Positions 17,182 through 26,267 of a DNA stretch of 51,276 bases are shown here, in pieces. Below the pieces are notes generated by a model. That model was not told the DNA's origin. It worked only from the letters and a program-made list of their open reading frames with translations, and did not search any database. The position numbers and the translations under genes were made by a program. This DNA comes from an uncultured Eubacteriales bacterium (lineage in GTDB: Bacteria > Bacillota > Clostridia > Oscillospirales > Acutalibacteraceae), in assembly GCA_900316495.1 (NCBI GenBank), contig ONDC01000002.1, positions 1 through 51,276 on the forward strand, read 5' to 3'. Numbering within the stretch: position 1 is the stretch's first letter; the number at the start of each line of letters is the position of its first letter.

Positions 17182-17787
17182 TTATATGCCCTTGCCCATC
17201 TCGACGAGGGCGAGACGGATGATCTCCTCGGTGGGAAGCGAGGGGTCAAATCCCGCGACCAGCCTGGCGGCTTCGGAGGACTGGCAGCCCAGCACCATCA
17301 GGGCGTTGATGGCGGCGGCGGAGTGGTTCGCGGCGGCTGCCGGAACGCCCTTTGCTCCGGCGGGAAGGTCGGCGGGCGCGCCCATGCTCTTGAATTTGTC
17401 CTTTAGCTCCAGCACGACGCGCTGGGCGATCTTCGGACCCACGCCGTTCGCGCGGGTGATCGCCTTGTAATCCCCCGAACCGACCGCGAGGGCGACGTCC
17501 TCCGGGGTGAGGGTGGAGAGAATGGAAAGCGCCGCCTTGGGACCGATGCCCGATACCGAGATCAGCATTCTGAAGCAGCTCAGCTCGGTTTTTTCGGAAA
17601 AGCCGTAAAGGGTGATCGCGTTCTCCGTGACGCTCATATGGGTGTAGAGCGTCACCGTCGCGCCCTGCTGCGGGAGCCGCGTGAGGGTCGACATCGACGT
17701 GAAGCACTGAAAGCCCACGCCGCCGCATTCGATCACCGCGAAGCCCGGCTCGGCGGCGACGTATTTGCCTGTCAGACTGTAGATCAT
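17182..17787 (-). CDS. ruvA: Holliday junction DNA-binding protein RuvA
   Basis: A 201-residue protein that binds four-way junctions and loads RuvB. The N-terminal OB fold starts MIYSLTGKYV, the helix-hairpin-helix region contains SVSGIGPKAALSILS and ANGVGPKIAQRVVLELKDK, and a C-terminal RuvB-binding helical domain follows an alanine-rich linker. The length is normal. It starts 12 bp after ruvC. Confidence 0.97.
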   Translation of the reverse strand: MIYSLTGKYVAAEPGFAVIECGGVGFQCFTSMSTLTRLPQQGATVTLYTHMSVTENAITLYGFSEKTELSCFRMLISVSGIGPKAALSILSTLTPEDVALAVGSGDYKAITRANGVGPKIAQRVVLELKDKFKSMGAPADLPAGAKGVPAAAANHSAAAINALMVLGCQSSEAARLVAGFDPSLPTEEIIRLALVEMGKGI

Positions 17788-17799
17788 GCTGCAAAAACC

Positions 17800-18312
17800 T
17801 CAGTTCTTCTGATAGTAATAGGTCTTGGGAAGTCTGCGCTTGACGGTGCAGTTCTGTCCGTGACAGATGGCGATGGCAAGCGCGTCGGCGGTGTCGTCCG
17901 GCTTGGGGATCTCCCTGAGACAGAGCAGACGGCGGGTCATCTCCTGCATTTGCGGCTTGAGCGCCTGTCCGTAGCCGGTGACCGCCTGCTTGACCTGCAA
18001 CGGGGTGTATTCAAAGATCGGAATCCCCTTGAGCTGCGCCGCCAGAAGAATCACGCCGCGCGCCTCCGCGACGCCGATGACGGTCTTGGCGTTGTTGGCG
18101 TAAAAGAGCTTTTCGATGGCGAGGGCTTCCGGCTTGCGCTTGTCGATGATTTCGAGCGTGCGCTTGAAGATCGTCTCCAGACGCCGCTCAAACGGCGCTT
18201 CGGGACGGGTGGTAATGGAGCCGTATTCCACGGGGATGAATCGCGGCGGGTCGTACTTCACAACGCCGAAGCCGACGAGCGCATAACCGGGGTCGATTCC
18301 CATAATGATCAT
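17800..18312 (-). CDS. ruvC: Holliday junction resolvase RuvC
   Basis: A 170-residue endonuclease cleaving the junctions moved by RuvAB. Catalytic acidic residues appear in GIDPG, IEKLFYANN and DDTADALAIAICHG. It starts at ATG 18312 behind AGGAAGGT and is first in the ruvC-ruvA-ruvB order, with a strong promoter at 18357-18386. Confidence 0.97.
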   Translation of the reverse strand: MIIMGIDPGYALVGFGVVKYDPPRFIPVEYGSITTRPEAPFERRLETIFKRTLEIIDKRKPEALAIEKLFYANNAKTVIGVAEARGVILLAAQLKGIPIFEYTPLQVKQAVTGYGQALKPQMQEMTRRLLCLREIPKPDDTADALAIAICHGQNCTVKRRLPKTYYYQKN

Positions 18313-18356
18313 AACGCGGTACCTTCCTTGCAGTTGTTGATTCTATGATTCATATC

Positions 18357-18386
18357 ATTATACCACACACCTGTTGTAAAATTCAA
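18357..18386 (-). promoter_or_regulatory. Sigma-A-like promoter for ruvC and downstream genes
   Basis: On the minus strand TTGAAT (18381-18386), an 18-bp spacer and a perfect TATAAT (18357-18362). It probably drives the long minus-strand string ending at the terminator by 10545. Confidence 0.75.
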
Positions 18387-18409
18387 TATGTATTTTTAAA
18401 ATACTGAGA

Positions 18410-18455
18410 AAAACCGCCCCCCGCATCACGTCGCGTGATCGGGGGCGGTTTTTTC
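18410..18455. terminator. Rho-independent terminator after the aminotransferase gene
   Basis: A GC-rich stem (AACCGCCCCC...GGGGGCGGTT, enclosing a second short stem ATCACG/CGTGAT) is flanked by an A-run on the left and T6 on the right. It faces the minus-strand aminotransferase gene and separates it from the ruvC promoter. Confidence 0.85.
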
Positions 18456-18468
18456 GTGGCGGAGGGCG

Positions 18469-19614
18469 TTATGCGTCCTGACGGATAAGGGGAATGGCGT
18501 CAAGAAGTCCGTCGATCTCCTCGGCGGAGGTAAAGACGGAGGGACAGATGCGGACGGCGCCGCCCGACTGGGTTCCCATTTTGCGGTGCGCGTCGCCGGC
18601 ACAATGCAGTCCCGCACGGACGGCAATCTCCATCTCCCCCAGACGGCGCGCCGCTTCGTCGGAGGGAATGCCAGCGATATTGAAGGACAGCAGCGGCACA
18701 TGGGTGCCGGTCTGCGGACGCTGCGTGTAGAGCAGACACTCCGGCATGGCTGCCAATGCGTCGTAGGCGCGGCAGACAAGGCTCATCTCGTGGGCTTCGA
18801 GACGTTCCCGCCCGACGGATTCGATGAAGCGGATGCCCACGTCAAGCGCCGCGATGGCGGGGACGTTGAGCGTGCCGCTTTCCAGACGGTCGGGGAGAAA
18901 GTCGGGCTGTACGTTCACGCCCGACAGACTGCCCGTGCCGCCCTCGATGACGGTGCGGAGCTGTTTGTCGCAGTTGACGATCAGCAGTCCAAGCCCCATA
19001 ATGCCGTACAGCCCCTTGTGCGCCGGCATGCAGAGAAAATCCGCGTGGAGCGAGCGGAGGTCGATGTCGGCGGTTCCCGCGCTCTGGGCGCAGTCGACGC
19101 CAAAGAGAATGCCGTTGCGGTGCGCCAGCTCGCCGATCTCCGCCACGGGGAGTCTGATCCCGAATACGTTGGACGCGTGCGTGCAGAAGATCAGCCGTGT
19201 ATTCGCTCTCATGCACCGCCGGAATTCGGCGACGGTCGCCTCGGGGTCGCCCTCGTGGACGCGGGCGGCGCTGTATTGCACCCCGCGCCGCGCAAGCTGC
19301 GCGACGGGACGGGTGACGGCGTTGTGTTCCATATCGGAGATGATCACATGGTCGCCCGGCGACAGGATTCCCTTCAGCACGTAATTGATGGAATGTGTGC
19401 AGGAGGGCGTGAAGATCACGTTTTCGGGCGCGGCTGCCCCGAAGAATCCCGCTGCCCTGACGCGGCACCGGTAGACCGTCTCGGACGAAAGCTCCGCCAT
19501 GCGGTAGCTCCCCCTTCCGGGATTCGCGCCTCTCAGGGAAAGCACCTCCGCGATCGCGGCAGCGGTTCCCCTCGGCTTCGGCCACGTCGTCGCCGCGTTG
19601 TCAAGATAGATCAT
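18469..19614 (-). CDS. Cysteine desulfurase-like class V aminotransferase
   Basis: A 381-residue PLP enzyme that removes sulfur (or selenium) from cysteine (or selenocysteine). The N-terminus is IYLDNAATTWPKP; the PLP lysine lies in MPAHKGLYG, and the sulfur-accepting cysteine in RAGLHCAGDAHRKMG. GGAGGTGG precedes the ATG. The upstream partner is a DUF3343-like small protein, the arrangement seen in selenium/sulfur-handling loci rather than with IscU or SufU scaffolds, neither of which is in the window. A dedicated sulfur-carrier role is inferred from that pairing. Confidence 0.88.
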   Translation of the reverse strand: MIYLDNAATTWPKPRGTAAAIAEVLSLRGANPGRGSYRMAELSSETVYRCRVRAAGFFGAAAPENVIFTPSCTHSINYVLKGILSPGDHVIISDMEHNAVTRPVAQLARRGVQYSAARVHEGDPEATVAEFRRCMRANTRLIFCTHASNVFGIRLPVAEIGELAHRNGILFGVDCAQSAGTADIDLRSLHADFLCMPAHKGLYGIMGLGLLIVNCDKQLRTVIEGGTGSLSGVNVQPDFLPDRLESGTLNVPAIAALDVGIRFIESVGRERLEAHEMSLVCRAYDALAAMPECLLYTQRPQTGTHVPLLSFNIAGIPSDEAARRLGEMEIAVRAGLHCAGDAHRKMGTQSGGAVRICPSVFTSAEEIDGLLDAIPLIRQDA

Positions 19615-19648
19615 TTTATATCCACCTCCATGGAAAAAGTAAATCTGC

Positions 19649-19864
19649 TTACATCAGCACCATGATGCCGGAGGAGCGGAGAATTTTTTCCGCCTGCCAC
19701 TGGCTGCCCGCGCTGACGTTGACGGTGTAAAGACACCCGTATTTCCCCGCCGCGTCGGAGGTCTTCCGCAGCGTACAGGGAATGCCGTTCTGCCTGAGAA
19801 GCTCGCACCCTCTCATGGCAAGGGTGTAGGAGCCTACCTTGATGGACGCGCTTTGTTCCTTCAT
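19649..19864 (-). CDS. DUF3343-like small putative Se/S carrier protein
   Basis: A 71-residue protein with a GSYTLAMRGCELLRQNGI helix and a central YGC, resembling DUF3343 proteins, which typically read like a short alpha/beta carrier with a conserved cysteine. The ATG at 19864 is behind AAGGAAGG. It ends 34 bp before the cysteine desulfurase-like gene and is probably co-transcribed with it. Family assignment rests on length, the cysteine pattern and the neighbour. Confidence 0.6.
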   Translation of the reverse strand: MKEQSASIKVGSYTLAMRGCELLRQNGIPCTLRKTSDAAGKYGCLYTVNVSAGSQWQAEKILRSSGIMVLM

Positions 19865-19925
19865 GTGAATTCACCTTCCTTGAATTTTGTCTTGGCTGCG
19901 CCTGCGTTACGCGTTCAGGCAACAG

Positions 19926-19983
19926 AAAAAGCCGGTCGGCTGTTATGATAAATGTTCTTTATCATAATATGCCGTGACCGGCT
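19926..19983 (-). terminator. Rho-independent terminator after ispF
   Basis: A long imperfect stem of about 22 bp (19930-19952 with 19958-19983) is followed on the minus strand by TTTTT (19926-19930). On the plus strand it is followed by a GGTTTTT run as well. Confidence 0.8.
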
Positions 19984-20007
19984 CTGTGGTTTTTAAAAAT
20001 ATAGAGC

Positions 20008-20484
20008 TTAATAAATCAGCGCGACCGCGTGGGCTGCCATGCCTTCGCCGCTGCCGGTGAAGCCGAGCTTTTCCTCGGTGGTCGCCTTGACGCTGATGTG
20101 TGAAACGTCTACGCCGCACGCCTTTGCGATATTCTGCCGCATGTCGGCGATGTGGGGGGCGAGCTTGGGCGCCTGCGCCAGAACGGTGGCGTCGATGTTG
20201 CCGATTTCATAGCCCGCCTTGCGGACGACCCTGCATACCTCCGTCAGCAGCAGCATGCTGTCCGCGCCAAGAAAGCGGTCGTCGTTGTCGGGGAAAAGAT
20301 GTCCGATGTCGCCGAGCGCGGCGGCGCCCAACAGCGCGTCGGAGATGGCGTGCGCCAGCACGTCCGCGTCGGAATGTCCCAGAAGTCCCTTTTCATAGGG
20401 GATGTCCACCCCGCCCAGAATCAGCCTTCTGCCGGGCGTGAGCCTGTGAACGTCATAGCCGTGACCAATGCGCGGTATTTTCAT
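20008..20484 (-). CDS. ispF: 2-C-methyl-D-erythritol 2,4-cyclodiphosphate synthase IspF
   Basis: A 158-residue enzyme of the non-mevalonate isoprenoid pathway that cyclises CDP-methylerythritol phosphate with loss of CMP. Zinc ligands are in GHGYDVHRL and [27 protein letters not shown] and [12 protein letters not shown] complete the signature. I chose ATG 20484 because GAGAGGA precedes it and the resulting length is exactly typical; an upstream in-frame ATG (20502) overlaps that ribosome site. The usual partner ispD is not in the window. Confidence 0.96.
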   Translation of the reverse strand: MKIPRIGHGYDVHRLTPGRRLILGGVDIPYEKGLLGHSDADVLAHAISDALLGAAALGDIGHLFPDNDDRFLGADSMLLLTEVCRVVRKAGYEIGNIDATVLAQAPKLAPHIADMRQNIAKACGVDVSHISVKATTEEKLGFTGSGEGMAAHAVALIY

Positions 20485-20509
20485 ATGCGTGAATCCTCTC
20501 ATAACAGCA

Positions 20510-21091
20510 TTACTGATCCTCCGGCTCGAATCCGATTCCGTCCACGTATTCCCTGACCATGTGGCGGTACCTGTGATAGATCGCCTCGCCGACCTGGATG
20601 AGATCCTCGTTGTTCTCGTCGCCGCAGAGCATGGCGAACGCCTGCGCGACGCGGCGCTTTGGCTCGCCGTCGCGGCGGTAGGCGAGATAGTAGAAGGTGA
20701 GGGAGCCGGTTGCGCTCATGTCGTCGTAGAGCTTGGGATCCTCCTTTTTGAGGGTGTCATAAAACACGTTCAGCGCGGTGCCGACCAGCGCCTTGCCGGG
20801 GATATACTGCTCCATTCCGATGATGATGGAGAACACCAGCAGCATGCTCCTGTGCAGCAGCATGGGGTCGAGGTCGTCCGACAGCGCCATCACGCCAGAA
20901 TTGAGGTCGGGAATGCAGCGGTCGATCTCCATGACCAGCGAGGCGCCAAGCTGCATGGCGCGGCGGATGTTGCGGCTGCCCTTTTTCTCGTTGATCAGCC
21001 TGACGTATTCGCTGTCCTCGGGCGCGTTGTTGTCGCTGCTGTCGCCGCTGAATATCTTAACGTCCCTGTCGTCGTTGAATTCGTTATTCAT
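20510..21091 (-). CDS. Protein of unknown function
   Basis: A 193-residue soluble protein. The first 25 residues are acidic and polar, followed by helix-rich sequence including [33 protein letters not shown] and [23 protein letters not shown]. No signal peptide, transmembrane segment or known motif is apparent. AGGAGG precedes the ATG. It lies between the PHP phosphoesterase and ispF and is probably co-transcribed. I do not recognise the family. Confidence 0.75.
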   Translation of the reverse strand: MNNEFNDDRDVKIFSGDSSDNNAPEDSEYVRLINEKKGSRNIRRAMQLGASLVMEIDRCIPDLNSGVMALSDDLDPMLLHRSMLLVFSIIIGMEQYIPGKALVGTALNVFYDTLKKEDPKLYDDMSATGSLTFYYLAYRRDGEPKRRVAQAFAMLCGDENNEDLIQVGEAIYHRYRHMVREYVDGIGFEPEDQ

Positions 21092-21116
21092 AATGATGCC
21101 TCCTGATAAAATTACG

Positions 21117-21965
21117 TTACTGCAGCTTTGCGCTCAGCTCGTCGAACCGTTTGAGCATTTCGTCGCTGGCGGTGAAGGAGCCGAGGGGATGACGCTGGAT
21201 CTCCTCCGAGAAATAGCCGTGGAAGTCGGTGCCGCCGGTCAGCAGAAGCCCGTTGTCGGCTGCCGCCTGCCGGATGATCGCCATATGCTCCTGCGTGTTG
21301 CGCGGATGATACAGCTCGATGCCGTGGATGCCCGCCCGTATCAGGTCGCCCATGGTGGTGATGCTGTTGTAGACCGACGGGTGCGCCATGACGATGACGC
21401 CGCCCGATTCCCGCAGATAGCGCATGGCGTCGAGAGAGTCCACCTGATTGACCGGCACATAGCAGCAGCCGGTTCTCCTGTTGAAGAGCTTCTGGTAGAG
21501 CGAGCCGTACATCTCGGTGGTATAACCCGCCTTCATGAGGGCGAGACAGATGTGCTGCTTGCCCATATAGCCGGAATCGCTCACGCCCTCCCTGACCATT
21601 TCCTCGGTGATGGGGTAGAGCTTCGCGACCTTCTCCAGCATGGCGAGCGTCGCGTCGGCGCGGTTTTTGGTGACGCGGCTGAACAGTTCGTCCACCGCGT
21701 CGCGGTGCTTGATGTTGTAGCACAGAATATGCACCTTGTGACCGCGCGTGTGGTCGTAGGTAGAGCATTCCACGCCGTTGATCACCCTCATGCCGAGCGA
21801 TCTGCCCAATCCCTCCGCGTCGTAATCCCCCGCGTAGGAATCATGATCGGTGATGGCCAGAGCCGAAAGCCCCAGCTGCTTCGCAAATCTTATCACATAT
21901 TCCGGCGAATCCGAGCCGTCGGAACGGGTTGTGTGGCAATGCATATCAGCCGCCAAATCGATCAC
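21117..21965 (-). CDS. PHP-domain phosphoesterase
   Basis: A 282-residue metal-dependent hydrolase of the polymerase-and-histidinol-phosphatase superfamily. Metal ligands are in DMHCHTTRSDGS, AITDHDSYAG, NGVECSTY, the later MAHPSVY and the terminal GGTDFHGYF. The closest characterised relatives are RNase AM/TrpH-type enzymes that degrade short nucleotides. The start is GTG 21965, whose ribosome site is poorly spaced; ATG 21944 is an alternative. It leads the PHP, unknown, ispF operon. Confidence 0.85.
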   Translation of the reverse strand: MIDLAADMHCHTTRSDGSDSPEYVIRFAKQLGLSALAITDHDSYAGDYDAEGLGRSLGMRVINGVECSTYDHTRGHKVHILCYNIKHRDAVDELFSRVTKNRADATLAMLEKVAKLYPITEEMVREGVSDSGYMGKQHICLALMKAGYTTEMYGSLYQKLFNRRTGCCYVPVNQVDSLDAMRYLRESGGVIVMAHPSVYNSITTMGDLIRAGIHGIELYHPRNTQEHMAIIRQAAADNGLLLTGGTDFHGYFSEEIQRHPLGSFTASDEMLKRFDELSAKLQ

Positions 21966-22015
21966 TTCCTGAGTTACATGTAAGTGCCGTCAGATGAAAA
22001 ACTCCGGCTTTTTTC

Positions 22016-22044
22016 ATTATACACTATGTATACAGCGAAAACAA
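22016..22044 (-). promoter_or_regulatory. Sigma-A-like promoter for the PHP-ispF operon
   Basis: On the minus strand TTGTTT (22039-22044), a 17-bp spacer, and TATAAT (22016-22021). Confidence 0.65.
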
Positions 22045-22096
22045 GAACTTTTTTCAAATTTTTATCAAAAATCACAAATTTTTTATTGAAAAGCAA

Positions 22097-23710
22097 TTAA
22101 TCGATCTGCGCGCCTTGCTCTTTCTGACAGCTCTTGGGGAGAGAGAAGCGGAAAAGCACGCCGTCGGGGGTGTTTTCCGCCGAATAGCTGCCGCCGTGAA
22201 GATGGACGATCGAGCTGACGATCTTCAGTCCCAGTCCGGAGCCGCCGTATTTGCGGGTGCGCGCCTTGTCCACCTTGTAGAAACTCTCCCAGATGCGGTC
22301 GAGGCTGTCCTCGGGAATGTGGCTGCCGGAATTGAACACGCCGCAGGTCACGCTGTCCGCGTCGGCTTTGACGCTGACCTCGATGCGACCGTCGTCGGGG
22401 GTGTGGTGCAGGGCGTTGGCGAGCAGGTTGTTGATGACCTCCTCGATGCGTCCATAATCGGCGCGGAGCGTGCAGTCGCCCTCCGTTCCGAAGCGGGCGG
22501 TGATCCTGTGCTCCGTGAACATATACGAGATGGTTTTCAGACGTTCCTCGGCAAGCTCCGAGAGATTGAAGGAGGTAATATCCAGAATCGCGCCGGATTC
22601 CAGCTCGGCGAGATCGAGCAGGCGGGCGGCAAGGCTGTTGAGCTTGACCGCCTCGTCGTTGATGACGCTGCAGTAATAGTCCTTTTCATCGTTGTTGATG
22701 TTGAGCTGCAGCCCCTCGGCATAGCCCATGATGATGGCGAGCGGGGTCTTGAATTCGTGCGACACGTTGGACAGCAGCTCGCGGCGCATGAGGTCGATTT
22801 TCTCCTTCTGCTCGATGTCCCTTTTGAGCTGCGTATTGGCGACGCTGAGCTGACTGATCTTGGTCTCCAACTCGGAGGAGAGGTGATTGATGCTCTCGGC
22901 AAGCTGTCCCAGCTCGTCATGGGAGCGAATCTCCAGCTTTTCGCCGAAATCCATGTCGGCAATGCGCTTGGCTGCCTCGTTGATCCGGAGAATCGGACGG
23001 ACGAAATTGGAGCAAAGCACCATCGACAGCATGCCGCAGAAGATCATGGCGAAGATGCCCAGCACCAGCGCGTAGTCGTTGAAGGCGGTCACCGCGTCCT
23101 CGATGGCGGAGACGGAGGTGTTCAGCATGACGTAGTAATAGGTCACCTCCCCGTCTACATTGACGGGAAGCACCGAAAACAGGCTGAGATAATTGGTGTC
23201 GGTCTTGGAGTTGCGCCGTCGGCCGATGGCGGGGGAATCGAGCGTCCCCTGCCCGCGGCTCTTCTCGCCCGACATGACGAAGAGGCTGTTGAAGAGCTGC
23301 TTGGCACCCTCGTATCTGTCAATGGCGGAGATGCCCGAGAGACTTTCGGTCGAATTGTAGAAAAAATTGAGACGGTCGTCCAGGATGATGATATGGATAT
23401 TGTCGGTTTCCTCCATCGATTTGAGCATGGTGCTCATGGCATAGGACGCCCTTCCGTTTTCGTCGGCGTCGGAAAAGTTCATCCCGGAGATCGTCTGCAG
23501 CGTGGAGGTCAGATTCTTTTCCTTCATATAATTGTAATAGGGCGTCAGAAGGAGGGTGTTTGTCACAAAAATGATCCCCAGAAAAAACAGGATGACGCTG
23601 AATGTAATGAGAAAAAGGCGTACCCGGATGGGAAGGTTTCCGGTACGCCTGCTCATTCTGATGGATTTTTCTCGGAGGGAAGCGAAAAAACGGGTAAAAA
23701 ACGAGCGCAA
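22097..23710 (-). CDS. Two-component sensor histidine kinase
   Basis: A 537-residue membrane kinase. The first membrane segment is at about residues 30-50, an extracytoplasmic sensor region follows to about 205, then the second membrane segment (YALVLGIFAMIFCGMLSMV), HAMP, a coiled coil, the H-box (VSHEFKTPLAII), the N-box (NNLLANALHHTP) and the G-box (YGGSGLGLKIV). The start is TTG 23710, directly abutting the stop of the response-regulator gene with GAGGTG upstream, so translational coupling is likely. ATG 23656 is an alternative without a ribosome site. The domain order matches the PhoR/ResE group; the stimulus is unknown. Confidence 0.93.
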   Translation of the reverse strand: MRSFFTRFFASLREKSIRMSRRTGNLPIRVRLFLITFSVILFFLGIIFVTNTLLLTPYYNYMKEKNLTSTLQTISGMNFSDADENGRASYAMSTMLKSMEETDNIHIIILDDRLNFFYNSTESLSGISAIDRYEGAKQLFNSLFVMSGEKSRGQGTLDSPAIGRRRNSKTDTNYLSLFSVLPVNVDGEVTYYYVMLNTSVSAIEDAVTAFNDYALVLGIFAMIFCGMLSMVLCSNFVRPILRINEAAKRIADMDFGEKLEIRSHDELGQLAESINHLSSELETKISQLSVANTQLKRDIEQKEKIDLMRRELLSNVSHEFKTPLAIIMGYAEGLQLNINNDEKDYYCSVINDEAVKLNSLAARLLDLAELESGAILDITSFNLSELAEERLKTISYMFTEHRITARFGTEGDCTLRADYGRIEEVINNLLANALHHTPDDGRIEVSVKADADSVTCGVFNSGSHIPEDSLDRIWESFYKVDKARTRKYGGSGLGLKIVSSIVHLHGGSYSAENTPDGVLFRFSLPKSCQKEQGAQID

Positions 23711-24406
23711 TTATTTCACCTCAAGTCTGTATCCCACGCCGCGGACGGTGACAATCATGCTGCCTGATTCGCCCAGCTTGGAACGGAGCTGCTTGACGTG
23801 GGTGTCGACGGTGCGAAGATCGCCGAAGTAATCGTAGTTCCATACGCCGTTGAGTATTTTTTCACGCGAAAGAGCCACTCCTTTGTTGTCAAGGAAGTAG
23901 AGAAGCAGGTTGTATTCCTTGGGAGTCAGCTCCAGGGGCTTGCCGTCAACGTAAGCCACATGCGCCACGTCGTCGATGCTGACGTCTCCGCAGACGCGAC
24001 GGTTGTCGGTGATTTTGCCGCCCCGCTTGAGCAGCGCCTCCACCCGCGCCACCAGCAGACTGGGGGAGAAGGGCTTGGTGATGTAGTCGTCCGCGCCGAG
24101 ACGGAAGCCGCCAAGCTGATCGCTCTCGGTGCTCTTGGCGGTCAGCAGGATCACCGGCACGTTGCTTTTGCGGCGTATTTCCGCCAGCACCGTCCAGCCG
24201 TCCAGCACGGGCATCATCACGTCCAGAATGACGAGATCAGGCGCGGGATCCTGCGCCGCCATCCGCAGCGCCTCGCCGCCGTCGCTGGCCTCTATGATCT
24301 CATAGCCCTTGCGCGAGAGAAAATCGCCGACCAGCTTCCTGATCCTGTCTTCGTCGTCCGCGACGAGAATCCTCATGGGGCTGTTAGTGGTATTTGTATT
24401 GCTCAT
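23711..24406 (-). CDS. OmpR/PhoB-family response regulator
   Basis: A 231-residue transcription regulator. The receiver domain spans about residues 11-125, with the acidic pair VADDED, phosphoacceptor Asp in VILDVMMP, LLTAK and the lysine in ITKPF. The C-terminal winged helix (about 135-230) has LTPKEYNLLLYFL and the terminal RGVGYRLE. It is encoded immediately before its kinase. GAGGTG precedes the ATG. Confidence 0.95.
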   Translation of the reverse strand: MSNTNTTNSPMRILVADDEDRIRKLVGDFLSRKGYEIIEASDGGEALRMAAQDPAPDLVILDVMMPVLDGWTVLAEIRRKSNVPVILLTAKSTESDQLGGFRLGADDYITKPFSPSLLVARVEALLKRGGKITDNRRVCGDVSIDDVAHVAYVDGKPLELTPKEYNLLLYFLDNKGVALSREKILNGVWNYDYFGDLRTVDTHVKQLRSKLGESGSMIVTVRGVGYRLEVK

Positions 24407-24560
24407 AAATCACACCTCAGATATATGTACAAAAATCAATTGAATTTGATGAATTGCCATGTACCGAATCAGAACGTCAATAAAGTATAAAAATACCATA
24501 TTTACATGTCTATTATACATCAATTTAGTGTATTAAAGTTATTGTGCGTGTGAATTTTTG

Positions 24561-25151
24561 TTAAAAATTTTGTGATGAATTAGTGATAGCGCCCGTTAAA
24601 GCCGCGAAATAAGCGGCTTCCTGGGCAATGCTGCCCTCTGCCGTCCCGATGGAGCCGCCGTTGTCCGTGTTGTTAACCGTCACACGGCAGAGCAGTTCAC
24701 AATTGGTTACAGTGAATATTTTGCCAAGCTGTTTTTCTATCATTGCCCCGTCCTCGTCGGGGGATCCGGCGGACAGGAGCAGCGCGACGGGACGGCGTTT
24801 GGCAATCGGCGGACGCTTGCCAAGGAAAAAGCGCGCGCTGTAGTAGCGCTGCATACGGTCAAGGATGGCCTTCATGGGGGCGGGAAAGGACATGTTGTAG
24901 ACCGGCGACGCGATAACAATGCCGTCCGCCGCTTCAAAATCCGCGTAGAAGCCGTCCATGTCGTGCATCGCGCAGCCCTCGTGCCGCCGGCAGAACCGGC
25001 AGTCGGTGCAGGGCGCGAAGCGCTCCCGATAGGCGTCGTAATGCGTGAAGACGGCGTGCAGCTTCTCCGTGAAGCGCCGCAGCAGCTCCGCCGAACAGCC
25101 GTCCCCGCGCGGTCCGCCGCTGACTGTCAGGATCACGGGTCTGCGTGTCAT
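24561..25151 (-). CDS. Flavodoxin/NADPH-dependent FMN reductase-family protein
   Basis: A 196-residue cytoplasmic flavoprotein. The N-terminal phosphate-binding strand is ILTVSGGPRGDGCSAELL, a cysteine cluster CTDCRFCRRHEGC lies near residue 40, and the flavin-contacting loop is IASPVYNMSFPAPMKAILDR. The ATG at 25151 overlaps the pyrB stop by 4 nt (ATGA). The cysteines are common in iron-sulfur flavoprotein-like members and could bind a metal or cluster. The substrate is unknown. No clear link to pyrimidine synthesis is visible beyond co-transcription. Confidence 0.8.
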   Translation of the reverse strand: MTRRPVILTVSGGPRGDGCSAELLRRFTEKLHAVFTHYDAYRERFAPCTDCRFCRRHEGCAMHDMDGFYADFEAADGIVIASPVYNMSFPAPMKAILDRMQRYYSARFFLGKRPPIAKRRPVALLLSAGSPDEDGAMIEKQLGKIFTVTNCELLCRVTVNNTDNGGSIGTAEGSIAQEAAYFAALTGAITNSSQNF

Positions 25152-26218
25152 GCTTCCGGATGATGCTCGCAGTAGGCGCAGACCTTGCCCCCCAGCGTTT
25201 CGACCGACAGGGGCGGGAGATAGGTCTCGATCTGCGTGATGCATTTGGGATTGCGGCAGACAAAGCCGGGATCCGCCGCCGGCTTTTCGGGCTGGCGGTT
25301 CTCGTGATCCGAGGTCAGGCGGATGATGAGCGCCATTCTGCCGTACATGCCGTAGAGGGTCTGGCGGAAGTAATGCGCCCGCGGGTCGTCGTCCACCTCG
25401 TAGGCGATCTCGTCCACGCGGGGGAGGGGATGCAGCACGCACAGCTCCGGTCTGCCGAGCGCCATCTTCCTTGCGTCAAGCACGTACACGCCCTTCTGCG
25501 CCTCGTACTCGGCGGAGGTGGCAAAGCGTTCGCGCTGGATGCGGGTCATGTAAAGCACGTCGAGGTAGGGGATGGCCTCCTCGATGGTGCGCACCTCGGA
25601 GAATTCACAGCCGCAGGCGGCGACGTAATCCTTGATGTACTGCGGCATGGCAAGCTCCCGTGTGGAGATGAACACGAAGGAATTCCCGCCGTAGCGCGCC
25701 ATGCACTTGCAGAGGGAGTGAACCGTCCTGCCGTTGGCGAGGTCGCCGCACATGCCGATGACGAGATGGTCTGTCCGATGGGCGACGTTGCGGAGCGTCA
25801 CCACGTCGGTGAGGGTCTGGGTGGGGTGCAGGTGTCCGCCGTCGCCGGCGTTGACCACCGGCACGCTGGAATACAGCGAAGCCGCCATTGCCGCGCCCTC
25901 CACGGGGTGACGGATGGTGAGAATATCCGTGTAGCCGCTCAGGACGGTGACGGTGTCCTTGAGACTTTCGCCCTTTGCCACCGAGGTCGCCCCGGGGTTG
26001 TCGAAGCCGATGATCTTGCCCCCCAGTCGCAGCATGGCCGACTGGAAGGACATCTGCGTCCGCGTGGACGGCTCATAGAACAGCGTCGCCATCAGCTTGT
26101 CCCGGCACGCGCTGCTGTAATGCGAGGGGTGACGGCTGATGCGGCACGCCATATCGACAATATCATCCAGCTCCTCCAGGGAGAGCTGGTTCAGATCGAT
26201 CAGATTTCTGACAGTCAT
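25148..26218 (-). CDS. pyrB: Aspartate carbamoyltransferase with PyrI-type zinc tail
   Basis: A 356-residue enzyme of de novo pyrimidine synthesis that joins carbamoyl phosphate and aspartate. Carbamoyl-phosphate site EPSTRTQMSFQSAM, HPTQTLTD and HPLPRVDEI are all intact. The last 45 residues add CRNPKCITQIE and CAYCE, reproducing the Cx4C...CxxC zinc domain of the regulatory chain PyrI without its nucleotide-binding domain. The protein is therefore about 45 residues longer than a simple PyrB. No separate pyrI is present. GGAGG precedes the ATG. Confidence 0.94.
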   Translation of the reverse strand: MTVRNLIDLNQLSLEELDDIVDMACRISRHPSHYSSACRDKLMATLFYEPSTRTQMSFQSAMLRLGGKIIGFDNPGATSVAKGESLKDTVTVLSGYTDILTIRHPVEGAAMAASLYSSVPVVNAGDGGHLHPTQTLTDVVTLRNVAHRTDHLVIGMCGDLANGRTVHSLCKCMARYGGNSFVFISTRELAMPQYIKDYVAACGCEFSEVRTIEEAIPYLDVLYMTRIQRERFATSAEYEAQKGVYVLDARKMALGRPELCVLHPLPRVDEIAYEVDDDPRAHYFRQTLYGMYGRMALIIRLTSDHENRQPEKPAADPGFVCRNPKCITQIETYLPPLSVETLGGKVCAYCEHHPEA

Positions 26219-26267
26219 AAATGATTAAACCTCCGTTTTGTGCTCGCGTAAGCGTCTGTTCAGCACC

